Positions 35,324 to 46,999 of a stretch of DNA of 64,000 nt are shown here, in pieces (positions within the stretch are counted from its first letter, which is position 1; every line of letters begins with the position of its first letter). Source of the stretch: Brachionus rotundiformis (taxonomy: Eukaryota > Rotifera > Eurotatoria > Ploima > Brachionidae); NCBI GenBank assembly GCA_016802295.1, contig JAESIW010000137.1, forward strand, positions 677,592 to 741,591, given 5' to 3'. The position numbers and the translations under genes were made by a program. Below the pieces are notes generated by a model. That model made no database searches and was not told the DNA's origin. It worked only from the letters and a program-made list of their open reading frames with translations.

Positions 35324-36339
35324 TATTATTTTGTTATGTAAAATAAATAATAAAATTTTGAATATTTTTTGTTTTAGATCTTAATTTAAAATTATTTTAA
35401 TGAATTCAAAGTAGTCAATATGTCTATTTTTCTAAAATTTAATTTTTGTAGTAATTAGAATATCAGGATGTCTAGTTAAACAAAGATTTAGAAAAATCTA
35501 AGTTATATCATTATTTTAGTTTCAAAGATTTATTATTTTAGTCTCTTTGCATTTTTTAACAAATAACCTCCAAATATTACCTGCTATCTTTTCTTATTTA
35601 TCCGGTTTTGCGCAATTATCGAGTTTTAATAAAAAATAAAAAATAAATAATTTGGAGTTAAAATCCAAAGCAGTTTCGAGTGGCTCTAGCCCTTTTTCAG
35701 CCTCCTGTTAAGAAAATAAGATAATTGAAAATAATATCAGAAAAGTACAATTTAAGTTAGTGAGTTATAATCAAAATTCAATGATCATTATCAAAAATAT
35801 AGTTAAATAATCTATCTAATTTTTAATAGTGATATTAATTGCTTCTTTTATTGTTAATAGCTGATTTTTTCAGACAGTAAAAGTTGGTCGCTGGTTATTA
35901 CTGAACATGATTTAATTTTAATTCACATTTTCAGATCTTAAAATTAAATCTTTTTTATCAATATTTATAGATAATGATGATATTTTACTGTTATATGGTA
36001 ATTTTTTTTTAATTAAAAAGGTTAACTCTTTGTTTTTTTTAAAAACTAATTGTTTAAAATTTTTAATTCAGTGTTTGATTGCGGAATTTAAATTTATCTG
36101 AAATCTTGGGTTTGTTAAGTATTTTTTCTATTCTCTAGAATTAACAAACTTATGATTTGATTTGAAAAAAAAATCTTAAAATATCAAAATAAAAAAATTA
36201 CTGTTTAAACTTATTTAAATTTATTTAAACTTAATAGAGATTAAAAATATTTAATTAAATGGATAGGGCTAAAATAAAAATTCAAATATTAAAAAACTTT
36301 GACAGCTTTATATGCAATTTAATTGAATAAAAATCTATT
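35324..36339. other. Convergent 3' intergenic region, RPUSD2 / SPRY gene
   Basis: About 1 kb of AT-rich DNA between two convergent stop codons. No credible frame, RNA gene or repeat is seen. It must contain both 3' UTRs. Confidence 0.6.
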
Positions 36340-39261
36340 TTAAATTATTGTACACATTTTCGATCGCTTTGTATCATCATTTTGCTCACGCGGATTTTTG
36401 CCTTGAGAAATCATTTTTTTTTCTATCTCAATTTGTTTGTTTGCATCTAAAATAATCGATTTGATTTGGTCACCTGCAAAATCTTCGGTGCTCACCCGAG
36501 TCGCTCCAAAGTCCATTTTTATCTTGTAAACATTCGGTGGTGCAATCACTACTGGATAGAAGCCACCAGGAGGTTGAAAAAGAACTCTCAGATAAACAAC
36601 TTGACGATTTATAGTCAAAAAACAAATCATTAATTGTTCTTCATCTTTTGGCGCATCTTCGTCAGCGTAAAAAATTCCCCATCCCAAACGATCATTTTTC
36701 TTAACAGCCGTCATTGCTTAAAAATTTTTTTTTTAATTTAAACAAATTTTATTGCAAAAAACAGTATCGAAAAGCTTACCTTCTCCAGTTGGCCAAAAAC
36801 GAAGATAATCTTGTTTGAACTGTGAAACAGGAGGTGGATCAAATGGACAAGCTGTGCACAAAGCAATTGCTGGTGGAGGATTGCTTTTATCAAAATCATC
36901 CATTAACACAATTTCAAAATGATTATACTCTTAAATTAAAATTATAAATTGAAAAATAATCAAGAAATAAAATCTAATGAATACTGTGATGTAAGCTGTA
37001 TGGAGCTTGAAGGCATACTGAGTGATCATAGTGGTGTGGTAAAATAAATGTTTTGTCTTTGGGATCAAATTTAGTTCCTTCAGGATAACACCAATCTTCA
37101 GGATTACGCTGAAATTTAATTTTGTATCAATATTTTTCTTAATTAATGAAGAATTTATCTTACCACATTAAAATGAGGAGGCATTGAGACAACCGTATGC
37201 CAATAAATATTCATTTCGAATTCTTCTCCATTATTTTGAACAGCAAATGTTGGTAAAAACTCGTTAAAATCTTTCAGAGTAAGGAATCTTGTTCCGACTG
37301 GTTTAAAATTTTTACTAAATATGGCAACACTCATATCAGGCTCAAAAACTTCCATTTCCAAAGCCATTGAATCGCCTCGGCTGCATTTATGGCCCATCAT
37401 GTTACCTTGATATTTTCCATTGTAGTACATATGACCTGTCTTCGAATGAAAACCAATTGTGTCCAATATTTGGCCTGGTAAGTTGCCATTGCTTTCATCA
37501 ATGAACTTAGACGAAGCTATTCCCAGAACAACATTGGCTCCGGAGCCGATTTTTACCAACTCTATAAAAAAAAATCTACGTTCTGGTGTTATTGGCTTGC
37601 GAAATTGAATGTAATAAATTCCTGATTTTGCTTTTGGAATGCGAATAATTGTCTTGGTCTTATCAATTATTTTTTCTATTTGACTGTCTGAAATGTGAAT
37701 ATCATTCGGATCAATAGCTAAAATAATGTTATAACAAAATATTTTTTAAATTTCTATTAAAAGCTTCTACTTGAATCTTTCATATCCTTGTTATAGATCT
37801 CAATGGCTGGAGCCAATTTTGCTTGGAAAAATTTAGTCAATTTATTTACATCATCATTGCTGAGATTAGAGTATAGCTCGAGTTGGACGCGTTTTGACCA
37901 AGGCTGCATCAATACCAATGGAAAAAAACCTTTCAAAGATAAATTTTTGAAAACTTTAAATATTTCATACTTAAGAAATTAAAAATACCTCCTTCAGGCT
38001 GGAGAACAAAGAGAACATCAATTATCGATTCATTGAAAGTTACAAAAACAAGTATTAATTGTTCGGACTTATCACTTATATCTCCAGAATTTGGTTGATA
38101 GAATACACCCTTTAGAAATTAAATTAAAAAATTAGTTTTCAATTTAAATTCGAGATATTTACCCATCCGATTGAATTACCACTTTTTACTTAAAATTAAA
38201 AATTTGAATAATTATCAAAAATAAATATTTACACAAAAACAAACAAATCAAAAAGGTGTTCTATTATTTTAATTTATACTCTTAAAGAAAATAATCTTAT
38301 TTATTTTTCTAAGTTAAAAGCTTTTGATCAATTAATAGTTTTTTTTAAATTTTTAAAAATAAAATTTTAAATATAAAAATTACTAATAATTTCATAAATT
38401 TACATTTCATTTTAGGTAGCCATGTATAATAATCTCTTAAAAGCGAACAAGTTGGAGTAGGTTTTAATGGACTGCAAGAAGCAATTCCAACCGAGGATCC
38501 GGTTCCTTCTGACGAAACCTCCATTTGAATACACTTGTAATGAGGATGAGAACGGCTTAAAGCAACAGGACTTTGAATAGGTAAGTCTTCCTGCTTTTCT
38601 AAGTTTTCAAAAATGCATTTATCTGATACTTTGCAGAGCTCATCGTTTGGTTTGATCCACATAAAATTTGTCTCATAATTGGGCACTAGGCTCGTTGGTG
38701 CTGAATTGTGCCACATAATTTCGATTTCAATAGGTCCGTTCTCCAATGTTATAGTTGGCAAAAATTGAGAATGATCTGATTCAAAATGATAACGAGTTGC
38801 AATCGGCTGATCATTGTGAACAAAAACTACAGTCGATTGGGAAACTCCAAAGTGAGTAACCAACAGACCAAATGAATCTCCTTTTTGAACAGGTTTTCCA
38901 ATTGTGTTCGCGTTGTTTCGATGAGAACTCAAGCACTTTCCACTCATGCTCTCATAGCCAATTGTATTTGTCCAATTACCAGGTATCGCTTCGTCGCTTA
39001 TGTCATCATTGGCAATACCGATCGTTACACAACTCTCTGGCTCTGAAAATTTAAACTTTAATTCAATTAGCAGCAAAAAAAAGTAAAGCTTCTACCTAAA
39101 TTAACTATGTGAACAAAAAAATAAGGATGCTGAGGACTAAGTGCCTTTAGATATTGAATAAATGATATTTTGTTCTTTTTTGGACCAACACTGATTCGAA
39201 ATTTTTGACCTTGGACAACATCGCTGTTGTCTAAATTTATGTAACCACCGATGCGAAACAT
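36340..39261 (-). CDS. Tandemly duplicated SPRY-domain protein with C-terminal CTII
   Basis: Nine exons on the complement (39096-39261, 38404-39042, 38163-38188, 37989-38109, 37771-37929, 37164-37717, 36985-37108, 36780-36929, 36340-36716) give 771 residues. The protein is two copies of one unit. Each has a canonical SPRY core (copy 1 VTIGIANDDISDEAIPGNWT...TIGYESMSGK; copy 2 VVLGIASSKFIDESNG...TIGFHSKTGH), a His/Trp linker, then a second SPRY-like half (GWGVFYQPN...QPEGGFFPLV at about 277; GWGIFYADE...QPPGGFYPVV at about 656). SPRY domains usually bind peptides as scaffold or E3 adaptors; no RING, B-box or kinase is present. The protein ends KRSKMCTII, a CaaX-like motif, which suggests prenylation and membrane attachment. 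One exon is only 26 nt. I know no named family with this layout; the function is unknown. The ATG was chosen as the first in-frame Met. Confidence 0.8.
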
Positions 39262-40893
39262 TTTCACCAATTCAAATTCTCGCAGCGTAATTCATTTCAT
39301 ACAAATGTTAATTTGTCTATAATTAGAATCAAAAAAAAATCTTTATTTTTTTTGTATTTGATTGAAATTTATATCGCTTATGACAGAACATAATCCAGCT
39401 TGATATAAGAGCAAAACAAAAACAAAAGTTAGAAAAATACTCTTCAAGACTAAATAAATATATACTAGATGACAATTTGAGATAAAAAGAACTTTTGTCT
39501 TAAAGATCTAGGGCATGATAAATTGGAATTAAACTTTAATTAGCAAAAAGTCAAGAAAGATTATTAATTAATATTTTGCAAGAAATCGAATCTCGTTTTT
39601 TTGTTTATATGAGTGTAATATTTGATTTGAACATAATTTGTAGCAAACGAATAGACTTGAAATTTGTAACTTTGTTTTAATTGAATTAACAAGAAAATAA
39701 AATTTATTAAGTTGTTTATTTGTTTGAGGCTTAGAGTGAGCTATATAAAAAATACAAAACAATTAAACCTTAATATTATGACTTCAGCTATTCGCCTAAG
39801 ACTTCATCATTCGGATAAGAAAAAAATTTTGTTTGTACACTTAAACTGATTGAGTTCAATTAGAGTACTCTCGAAATTCCTATTTCCTATTCATACCTTT
39901 ATGGCATATATGGCGAAAATAAACACTTTTTTTAAATTATTGACCAAACTTTGAATTATACTCATTTTTATCATGCTCTTACAAGACCATTATTGATCTA
40001 AAATATTATTCTAAATTTTGTTTTAAATCTATATATAATATTTTAGAGTAAAACCGTTCCGGAGCCAGTAAAATTCAATTGTATTTAGCAAAAAAATTCT
40101 CATTAGGTTTTTGAATAAAATTAACTATAAGGAAGAAAATAAATGCAAATAATTCCGATTTTTCGGTCACTGAATAAATAACATAGGGTCAATTTTAATA
40201 TCTTAAAAGGAAATTGTATTTGTTGTTAAGCTTAAAACTCCAGGAACAATTTAAGAAAAAATCAATTAGCCTTTTTGGGTGGAAATAAAACTATGGTTAC
40301 AATTTTCACATATAAAAGCTTTAATCAACTAAATTGGAAATGCTCGAAATTTAAAACAAATTAATTCCTTTAAAACTTCTAATTAGAACTTCTAATTTTT
40401 TTGAAAAAAATTAACGTTATAATGAGTAATAGGCCATTAAAATCGAAAATAACATGATCAAATAATATCTAGCTAAATATAATTCTTTTGGGTTAATTTA
40501 GAACAATTTATCTATAAAAATTTATTGCATGTTAATTTTTTTTTATTTTGAAAAATATATCTAAAAAAATAAATTTGATAACATAATAAGTAGTTGCCAT
40601 AGATTTTTAAATAACTTGAGTAAATCCCTACATTTTTTTAATTAAATATTTTCTACTGATTCTGATTAAAATCAAAATTAAATTATCTGGGAATGTTTGA
40701 TTTGGCTTCATCATTCAAGCTTACATAATCCCCATTAAAAAATGTTAAGTAATTTTTGCAAGCAATATTGATAGGCTTAAACTTTTCAATTCAATATGTT
40801 GACCTGGAAACAAAATTTAATCACGAAAATAATTAAGAACTTTTGCCTCTACTTTTAATTGCTTAACTTTATGGCTTACCTGTAAATTTCAAA
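39262..40893. promoter_or_regulatory. Divergent intergenic region, SPRY gene / SUFU
   Basis: 1.6 kb between divergent start codons; it must include both promoters and 5' UTRs. It is AT-rich with no credible coding frame. A short direct repeat ACTTCTAATT occurs near 40375-40397. Nothing else is identified. Confidence 0.4.
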
Positions 40894-42540
40894 ATGCTTG
40901 AACAAAACGACACATTAGATCCCGTAAGTGAGCTTTGCCTTAAGCTCTACCCTGATCAGATCGATGTGCTTCAGGCAACAACTCAAATTCAGTACTGGTA
41001 ACATGAATTTGTCATTTAGTGTATTTTATGAAACATTTTTGATATTGTTTTAGGCTAAATGGGCCAGATCCATTAGATTATGTCAACATATATATAAATA
41101 ATGATGAAAAAAATAATGGCCTTAATAGCCATTTTCATTATGTGTCCTTAGGTTTGTCCGATCTTTACGGCGATGACAGAGTTCACAAGTAAAAATATCT
41201 GAAAAAAGTAGAAATTTGGTCAGCTTAATTGTTTAATAGGCGCACCAAGTCATTAGATGAGAACAGTGGTTATGGTTATGAGCTTACAATTAGAGTAAAA
41301 AAAGAAATAAATGAAAATGATCCACCAAAATGGCCAGTTAAGTTGTTACAAGCTCTAGCAAAATATACATTTCAGACCGGGGGAATCCTTGACGAAGGAG
41401 ACCATGTTCCTAATGTTCTTTCTGATACGGGTGGTAAGATCCGGCATGTTCTAGTTTGTGAAGATGTTGAGTTAAAAAAATGTCAGACAAAATTTGGCAT
41501 GGTCAAGTTTTTACAAATTGTCGGGTGCACCAATGATGAGTTGAAATTTGCCCAACAATGGTCAACGCGAAAAATTCTCAATTTAATGAAAAATTTTAAA
41601 GAGTATGTATATTTGTTGGATGTAAAAATCTTCAATTCGATTATTTAATTTAGATTAGGCCATGATTATCTTTTAGTTGATTTGAAGAGAACAAAAAGCA
41701 TTTTTGAAATAGACATGGAGCTAAAACGCCAAACGCTTAAAAATCTTAAAAAAGAAGGCTCTTTTATGAGTTTTGTCAAATCAAAATGCTTTTGGAGATT
41801 GAATCTTGAGTATTGAATTGAAAAGTTAAAAAATTTGATCATTTTCAATATTAAAATTTAGGTGTTCAAGCAATGATGGTAATTTCAAGCCGTATGATCA
41901 GTTAACTTTAAATACTGACTTAGAAACAGCTAAATTGTTTCCTCTCATATTAAAGTAATATTTTTTTTTCAATTTTTCAGGCCTAAAGCTGATCTTTAAA
42001 GCTAAAGCAAATTAAAATAATTAAAATACCTGCGAATTTGACAGTTTTAAGCCATCAATCATCAATTTATTCAAAAAGAATTTTTTTTTAGTTTATGATT
42101 TTTCAAACTTTAGTTTCCATGACAATGGATAATTTTTCCTAAATTCTTTCTCTTTAGGCAGCGTTTAGGTAAAGAAAATTCATTTATTTTTAATGGACTC
42201 GATGATCGAAATTTGGTCCTTGTGCCAGAGAATTTTAGTAACTGCAATTGTTTTGTCACAAGCGAAAATCCAATCCAATCTAATGGAGACGAATGTCAAA
42301 TTTTAATAACAAAGAAGATGGTTGATAATCTTTATTTATTTTTCCAAGATTTGAAATTGGAAAAAAAAGTATTATGATATTGAAGCTTAAAAATTGCTAG
42401 GAGTAATGTTTTTAATTTTTTAGGAAGAAATATGCGACCAAGTATGCAAAAAATTTTTCCTAGACGACTTAAATGAGTTTAGTTTGTATTTGCGTATAAT
42501 TCCAAGCGACAAGATATTAAATTTTTTTGAAAACAACTAG
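40894..42540 (+). CDS. SUFU: Suppressor of fused (Hedgehog pathway inhibitor)
   Basis: Cytoplasmic/nuclear inhibitor that binds and retains Gli/Ci. Exons 40894-40997, 41054-41188, 41240-41602, 41654-41809, 41862-41954, 42158-42367, 42424-42540, about 392 residues (human 484). The N-lobe is clear: LYPDQIDVLQATTQIQYWLN, GPDPLDYVNIYIN, HFHYVSLGLSDLYGDDRVHK, YGYELTIRVKKE, WPVKLLQALAKYTFQTGG, GDHVPN, and KFGMVKFLQIVGCTNDEL. The C-lobe (TDLETAKLFPLI onward, LYLRIIPSDKI) is divergent, and the disordered linker that carries regulatory Ser sites in vertebrates is nearly gone. Oddity: exon 6 ends in a run of seven A, leaving phase 2, whereas exon 7 needs phase 0; the sum of exons is one base short of a multiple of three. 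A homopolymer error or a real frameshift are both possible. Confidence 0.88.
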
Positions 42541-42720
42541 CGTTTATTTTAATCTTCGATTTTTAACTGAGATATTTTTTAATAAAATTATTGAATAAAA
42601 TTTAGCTATTAAAAAGAGTTATCGATTCGGTATAAAAGCCGCATGATTTTTTATTTCATACCTTTAAAACATATTATTAAATAAACATTTCTTCAATTAA
42701 ATTTTTTCATTTAGCTTCAG

Positions 42721-43690
42721 ATGAAACTTACTGTCGATTATTTAAAACGTGAGACACGTAATTTTGATTTAGAATGTGTTTTTGTTCTTGATCTTAGCAA
42801 CAGAAGTACATTTTTGAAACTAAGATGATACACATTTAAAAATAATTAAAATCCTGTAAGGTATTGATGAATTGGATCAAATAAGTAGCTGTGTAAATGT
42901 TGAAATTATCAACTTAAGTAAAAATAATATATCGGATCTGAGTTGTCTGAAAGATCTCTTTAAAATTCAATATGCAAATCTTTCAAATAATTGTATTGAA
43001 TCACTTGGTAAAATTTTATAAAATTATCATACTAGTTTTAGCTTATTTATATTAAAAGCTGGTCTAGAGAATCTGGAAAGCTTAAAATCATTGAATCTGT
43101 CAGGCAATAATATTCATGACATGGATGAATTTTACAAATTAAGAGATTTGAAAAATTTGAATTGTATAATTCTGAGAAACCCATTCACAAATGCATCTAA
43201 CCCTGTATGTATGACGAATAAAAATTATAGAAAAGAAATTAAGCGTATTTTACCAAATCTAGAGATGGTTGATGGTGATATATTTAAAAATAAATGTATT
43301 TATATTTATTGAATTTTATAATTAAGCTCAAAGTTACAAGCTAAACGATGAAATATTTAATGATGAATTAGAAATATTAGAAGGTGAGTTTATTTATAAC
43401 TTTCAAAAGTAATCATGCCCTTTTCAAGAGAGTCAAATGGATGCAAGCTTTCTATCCGATTCAAATTGGTTCGAAAGAGTTTCCAACTATCAAGATAAAA
43501 AAGAAAATATCGAAAAAATTGTTAATTGTATAAATACAGAGCGAGAAAAATTTAAAAGTAGATAAAAAAATTTATTATGATTTAACCATTATGTTTTTTT
43601 TCTTAAGAAACTTTGAAAGAAATTTCAGATTCTTCAGAAAAATCAAATTTAGCATCATTTGAATTCGTGTTCAAAACAGTTTCATCTTGA
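42721..43690 (+). CDS. LRRC61: LRRC61-like leucine-rich-repeat protein
   Basis: Small leucine-rich-repeat protein of the LRRC61/ANP32-like cap type. Six exons (42721-42805, 42861-43007, 43059-43274, 43327-43383, 43429-43557, 43608-43690) give 238 residues. Repeats are visible as VFVLDLSNRSI, VEIINLSKNNI, IQYANLSNNCI, LKSLNLSGNNI, closed by the LRR cap RKEIKRILPNLEMVDG. The opening YLKRETRNFDLECVFVLDLS and ILRNPFTNASNPVC...NYRKEIKRILP follow LRRC61 closely. About 75 extra charged residues at the C terminus lack an equivalent in the vertebrate protein. Function in any animal is poorly known; probably a protein-interaction adaptor. The gene begins only 180 bp after the SUFU stop, and its ATG is immediately preceded by TTAGCTTCAG, a splice-acceptor-like end. 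Confidence 0.72.
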
Positions 43691-44533
43691 AAATCAATAG
43701 AATAAATAAATTTATTATTTATTTAAATAAATTTTTAATAATTCAAATAAAGTTATGTTTAATTCATTGTTAAAAAATATACCAATATTTTTGTTTGCTT
43801 CTTAATTAATTGATTTAATGCAAATAAATAAAAAAATTATTTTTGGAAAGAAAAAGCTCTTTAATTAAAACACAAGATTTCCCAGAAAAGTTATTTAAGT
43901 AATCTGAAGGACTTTAAGTCTAAAACGAATTGATTCGATACCAAAAATTACATCTTTAGCAAACTTTTAGTAAATTTCTTAATAAAATCGAAATTCACCT
44001 TTATTCAAATTAACTCATTTAGATCGCTCTCAAATTTAAATTATTTTAATAAGGAAAAATTAAAATTAAACATTTAAATATATTAGTATCAAGAGTTAAT
44101 AGCAACAGTCTTTTAATTAAAGTTTGATGCTATTTGGATTTATGCGGCTTGCAAAATTTTTCAACTCCATTCCTTATTTGGCTTATAATAAAATAAACTA
44201 GTTACTAGAGTACTCCTTCTAGTTTTAATACATTTCAATCGAATTAAAATTACTTCTGTGAAAAGTTACTTTTAACACAAATAAATTTGCTGTTACTAAG
44301 ATTATATGAAAAGAACTATTTAAAGCGTATGCCGGTCGCTTTTCTCTGCTTTTTTTGATTCCATCCATAATCTGTCACAAGTGTTTTTGGCAAAATTTCT
44401 TTGATGATAGATTTTTTTGTTGATTTTCAAACTTATAAAATAGTTTTTGGCATATTTTTATTTTATTTAAGAATCTGAAATGAAAAAAAAATATAATTAT
44501 TTATTTTAGAGATTTAATTTGCTCAATAGAAAA
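43691..44533. other. Non-coding region between LRRC61-like gene and gene at 44534
   Basis: About 0.84 kb, AT-rich, with no gene-like frame on either strand. A slightly GC-richer patch at about 44325-44410 shows no recognisable element. An acceptor-like TATTTTAG ends at 44509, 24 bases before the next start codon. Confidence 0.5.
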
Positions 44534-45793
44534 ATGCTTTCACAAGCGTTGCCCAACGAGCTAGTTGCTCCAAAGTCCTACATGCCACCAAGAGTTAAGT
44601 AAGCGATCAGACCCTTTAGAATCGCTCGATTCCTAAACAGTTTTGGTTAAAGATCCGCTTATTTGAAGCTAGTTGGAAATCCAAGTGGTCTACCAGATCC
44701 TAATTCAGGTTACTTGATTAATCACGAAAATTCTTTTGATGGTAGCATGTATGACTTTTCAAAACCAGCTGACAAAGTAATTAAAAAATTACGCTTTACT
44801 AAATGTTTTAATTTTTTTTAAAAGCTAAGTGTTCATGAGATAGTCAGTGCAAGAAATGCAAATGAAAGAATTAAAGAACTGGAACAAACAAACTTAAATC
44901 TAAAAAGGATGTTAGACTTGGTTGTTTCAGATCCAACAAATAGCAGTGAAAGAATTAAACCTTCAAAACTTTTAGTAAGCCGATCAGCTTCTCAGAATCC
45001 TTTGGGACCTCCTGTGTAACTTTTAATTAAAGAATTTCTAATATTTAAAATTTTCTCGACTTAACAGTTTGAGACAGGGTCGAATTGGTTCGAGTTGGCG
45101 ACACATTAAAGTATTTTTTTGGCTGTATGTAGATCATATTTTAATTTTTTTTTATTCAAAAAAGCAAACAAACAATTACGGAAACTCTAATTTGCTTTTC
45201 ATTGATGGTTAAGAAAACATTAAAAAAATTTTTTTTACATTGTTGTGTTTATTTTAAAGGTACTGTGCGAATAAATGATAGCGCAAGATTTCCTCCAAAA
45301 GTTTATGGCTATCCTCCCAGAGTAAATGACCAAAATGCCGACTTCGTAGGTCTTACTACTCAGTCTTTGAATGATCTAAATTTTTCCGGAAATGAACGCG
45401 TTCGCAATCGACCATCAAATTTAAGTGCATATTCAAATCAATTTCATGATCGAGCCAAACAAGGATTCGAATACTGGACAAAGGACAAAAGAGAACCAGA
45501 CAATAACAAAACAAAAGGTAAGATTTAGATCTTGTCTCATTTAGCAATTATTTGAAATTTTAAAAAAAAGCGACTAGAATATCAATCGGACATCCATATT
45601 TCAAATCTGGCTACTAAAGTATCCATCAAGTGACAATTAATAATCTTCTCTTTATTTTTATCTAGAAATAATAGTTTAAAATTTCAAATAAATTTTTTAA
45701 ATTGTGTGTATTTATTTTATTTTAGCTAAGTTGTATACAACTGGTGCATACAAGACTTTCTACGGTCTGTCCGATTCACTTTTAAAGCTTTGA
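44534..45793 (+). CDS. Unidentified 263-residue protein with short coiled coil
   Basis: Seven exons join in frame with GT-AG borders: 44534-44598, 44653-44776, 44825-45015, 45068-45110, 45165-45207, 45260-45517, 45726-45793. The multi-exon structure, with every phase matching, makes it a confident gene. I do not recognise the family. Parts: an N-terminal basic/proline segment (LVAPKSYMPPRVK), a Gly/Asn/Pro loop, a coiled coil (VHEIVSARNANERIKELEQ), a segment with LVSRSASQNPLGPP, then a conserved-looking half with SARFPPKVYGYPPRVND and a C-terminal TTGAYKTFYGLSDSLLKL. Short Tyr/Pro/Phe motifs spaced along an extended chain recall ciliary microtubule inner proteins, but that is only an impression. 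No signal peptide, membrane segment or enzyme motif is seen. Confidence 0.75.
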
Positions 45794-46999
45794 GATGCAT
45801 CGTTTATTCATAGATAGTAATTAATTGGATAAAAAACAAAGCAAAAAATTTTTTTAAATTAATTAATGACTAGATTAAAATTTTTGATTATTTATCTATT
45901 TGACTATAAAACTAATTCTTTTGAAATAAAATCTTAAAAGTTAAATATGTGATTTAATTTGATCACAAATATCAGAAACCTAAATTAAATTTCCAAATTT
46001 AATATATTTCAGTTTTTAGTTTATAAAATATTAGATCAAATTATAATCGTAAAAAAAATTGTCTTTTTTTTTTAATCAAATTGATAATTAGTTTAGTTAT
46101 TTAAGTTTTTAAGCTTGTATTAATTTTTTGGTTTTTATTAGAGTCATTGATAACAAATTAGATAAACCATCCATTGAGTAGAAATTTATAGCAATCATTT
46201 AAAAATCTCTAATAGTTTAATCATTGTTGCGAATTTATCACATAAGAATGTATCTTAAATTACAAATGAATTTTATATTTAGGGTTATCAATTTTTGTTT
46301 TTATACTATAAAGATAATCTTCATGTAAAAAAATTAAATCGAAAATATAACAAATATTTATTTAAAATATTCATATTTTAAAAGAAAAAAGCTAAGAAAA
46401 TATTCCTCTGATTTAATTACATTAACAATAAAACATTTAAAAAATAACTTAAAAGTTCAATAAATAAAATAATGGAATTTAAAAACTAAATTAAAACAAT
46501 AGATAAAAAATAAAATGTTGGTTCTGAATGTCTGAATATAATTAAAACAATCACTCTTCAAAATAAATCACATTTTAAATCGAATTAATAGAAATTTTTT
46601 GTAAAAACCATTTTTGTCAATTTACAATTTGACTTTGAGTCAAGACCATCTGCCAATTCGTTTTCAAGCAGTTCTTTGCGTGACTTATTTAACTGAGTGT
46701 ATTTGAGACGCGTTAAATTGCTTCTATTATCCTTAAAGACCAAATTTTTTTAAAAAAGTATATATTTATTTTATATAATTAAAGCAAGTTAGAAGCAGTT
46801 AAAGAATTTATAGCAATCGAGGAAGGTTAATTTGAGTGGATCATGCAGAGCTGTTTTTCTTAAGAGCTTAATTTTGGAGAAAAAATCTAAAATCTAACCA
46901 TTTAACACTATTTCTGGTCTCAAATGTAAAACATGATCCAAATGGTTAATCTAGTTTCTATAAGTTAGTTATCTATGATCTTAGTTTCTCACTTTAAAC
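45794..46999. other. Convergent 3' intergenic region, gene at 44534 / flippase
   Basis: 1.2 kb of AT-rich DNA between convergent stop codons. No credible frame or structured element is seen; it holds the two 3' UTRs. Confidence 0.6.
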
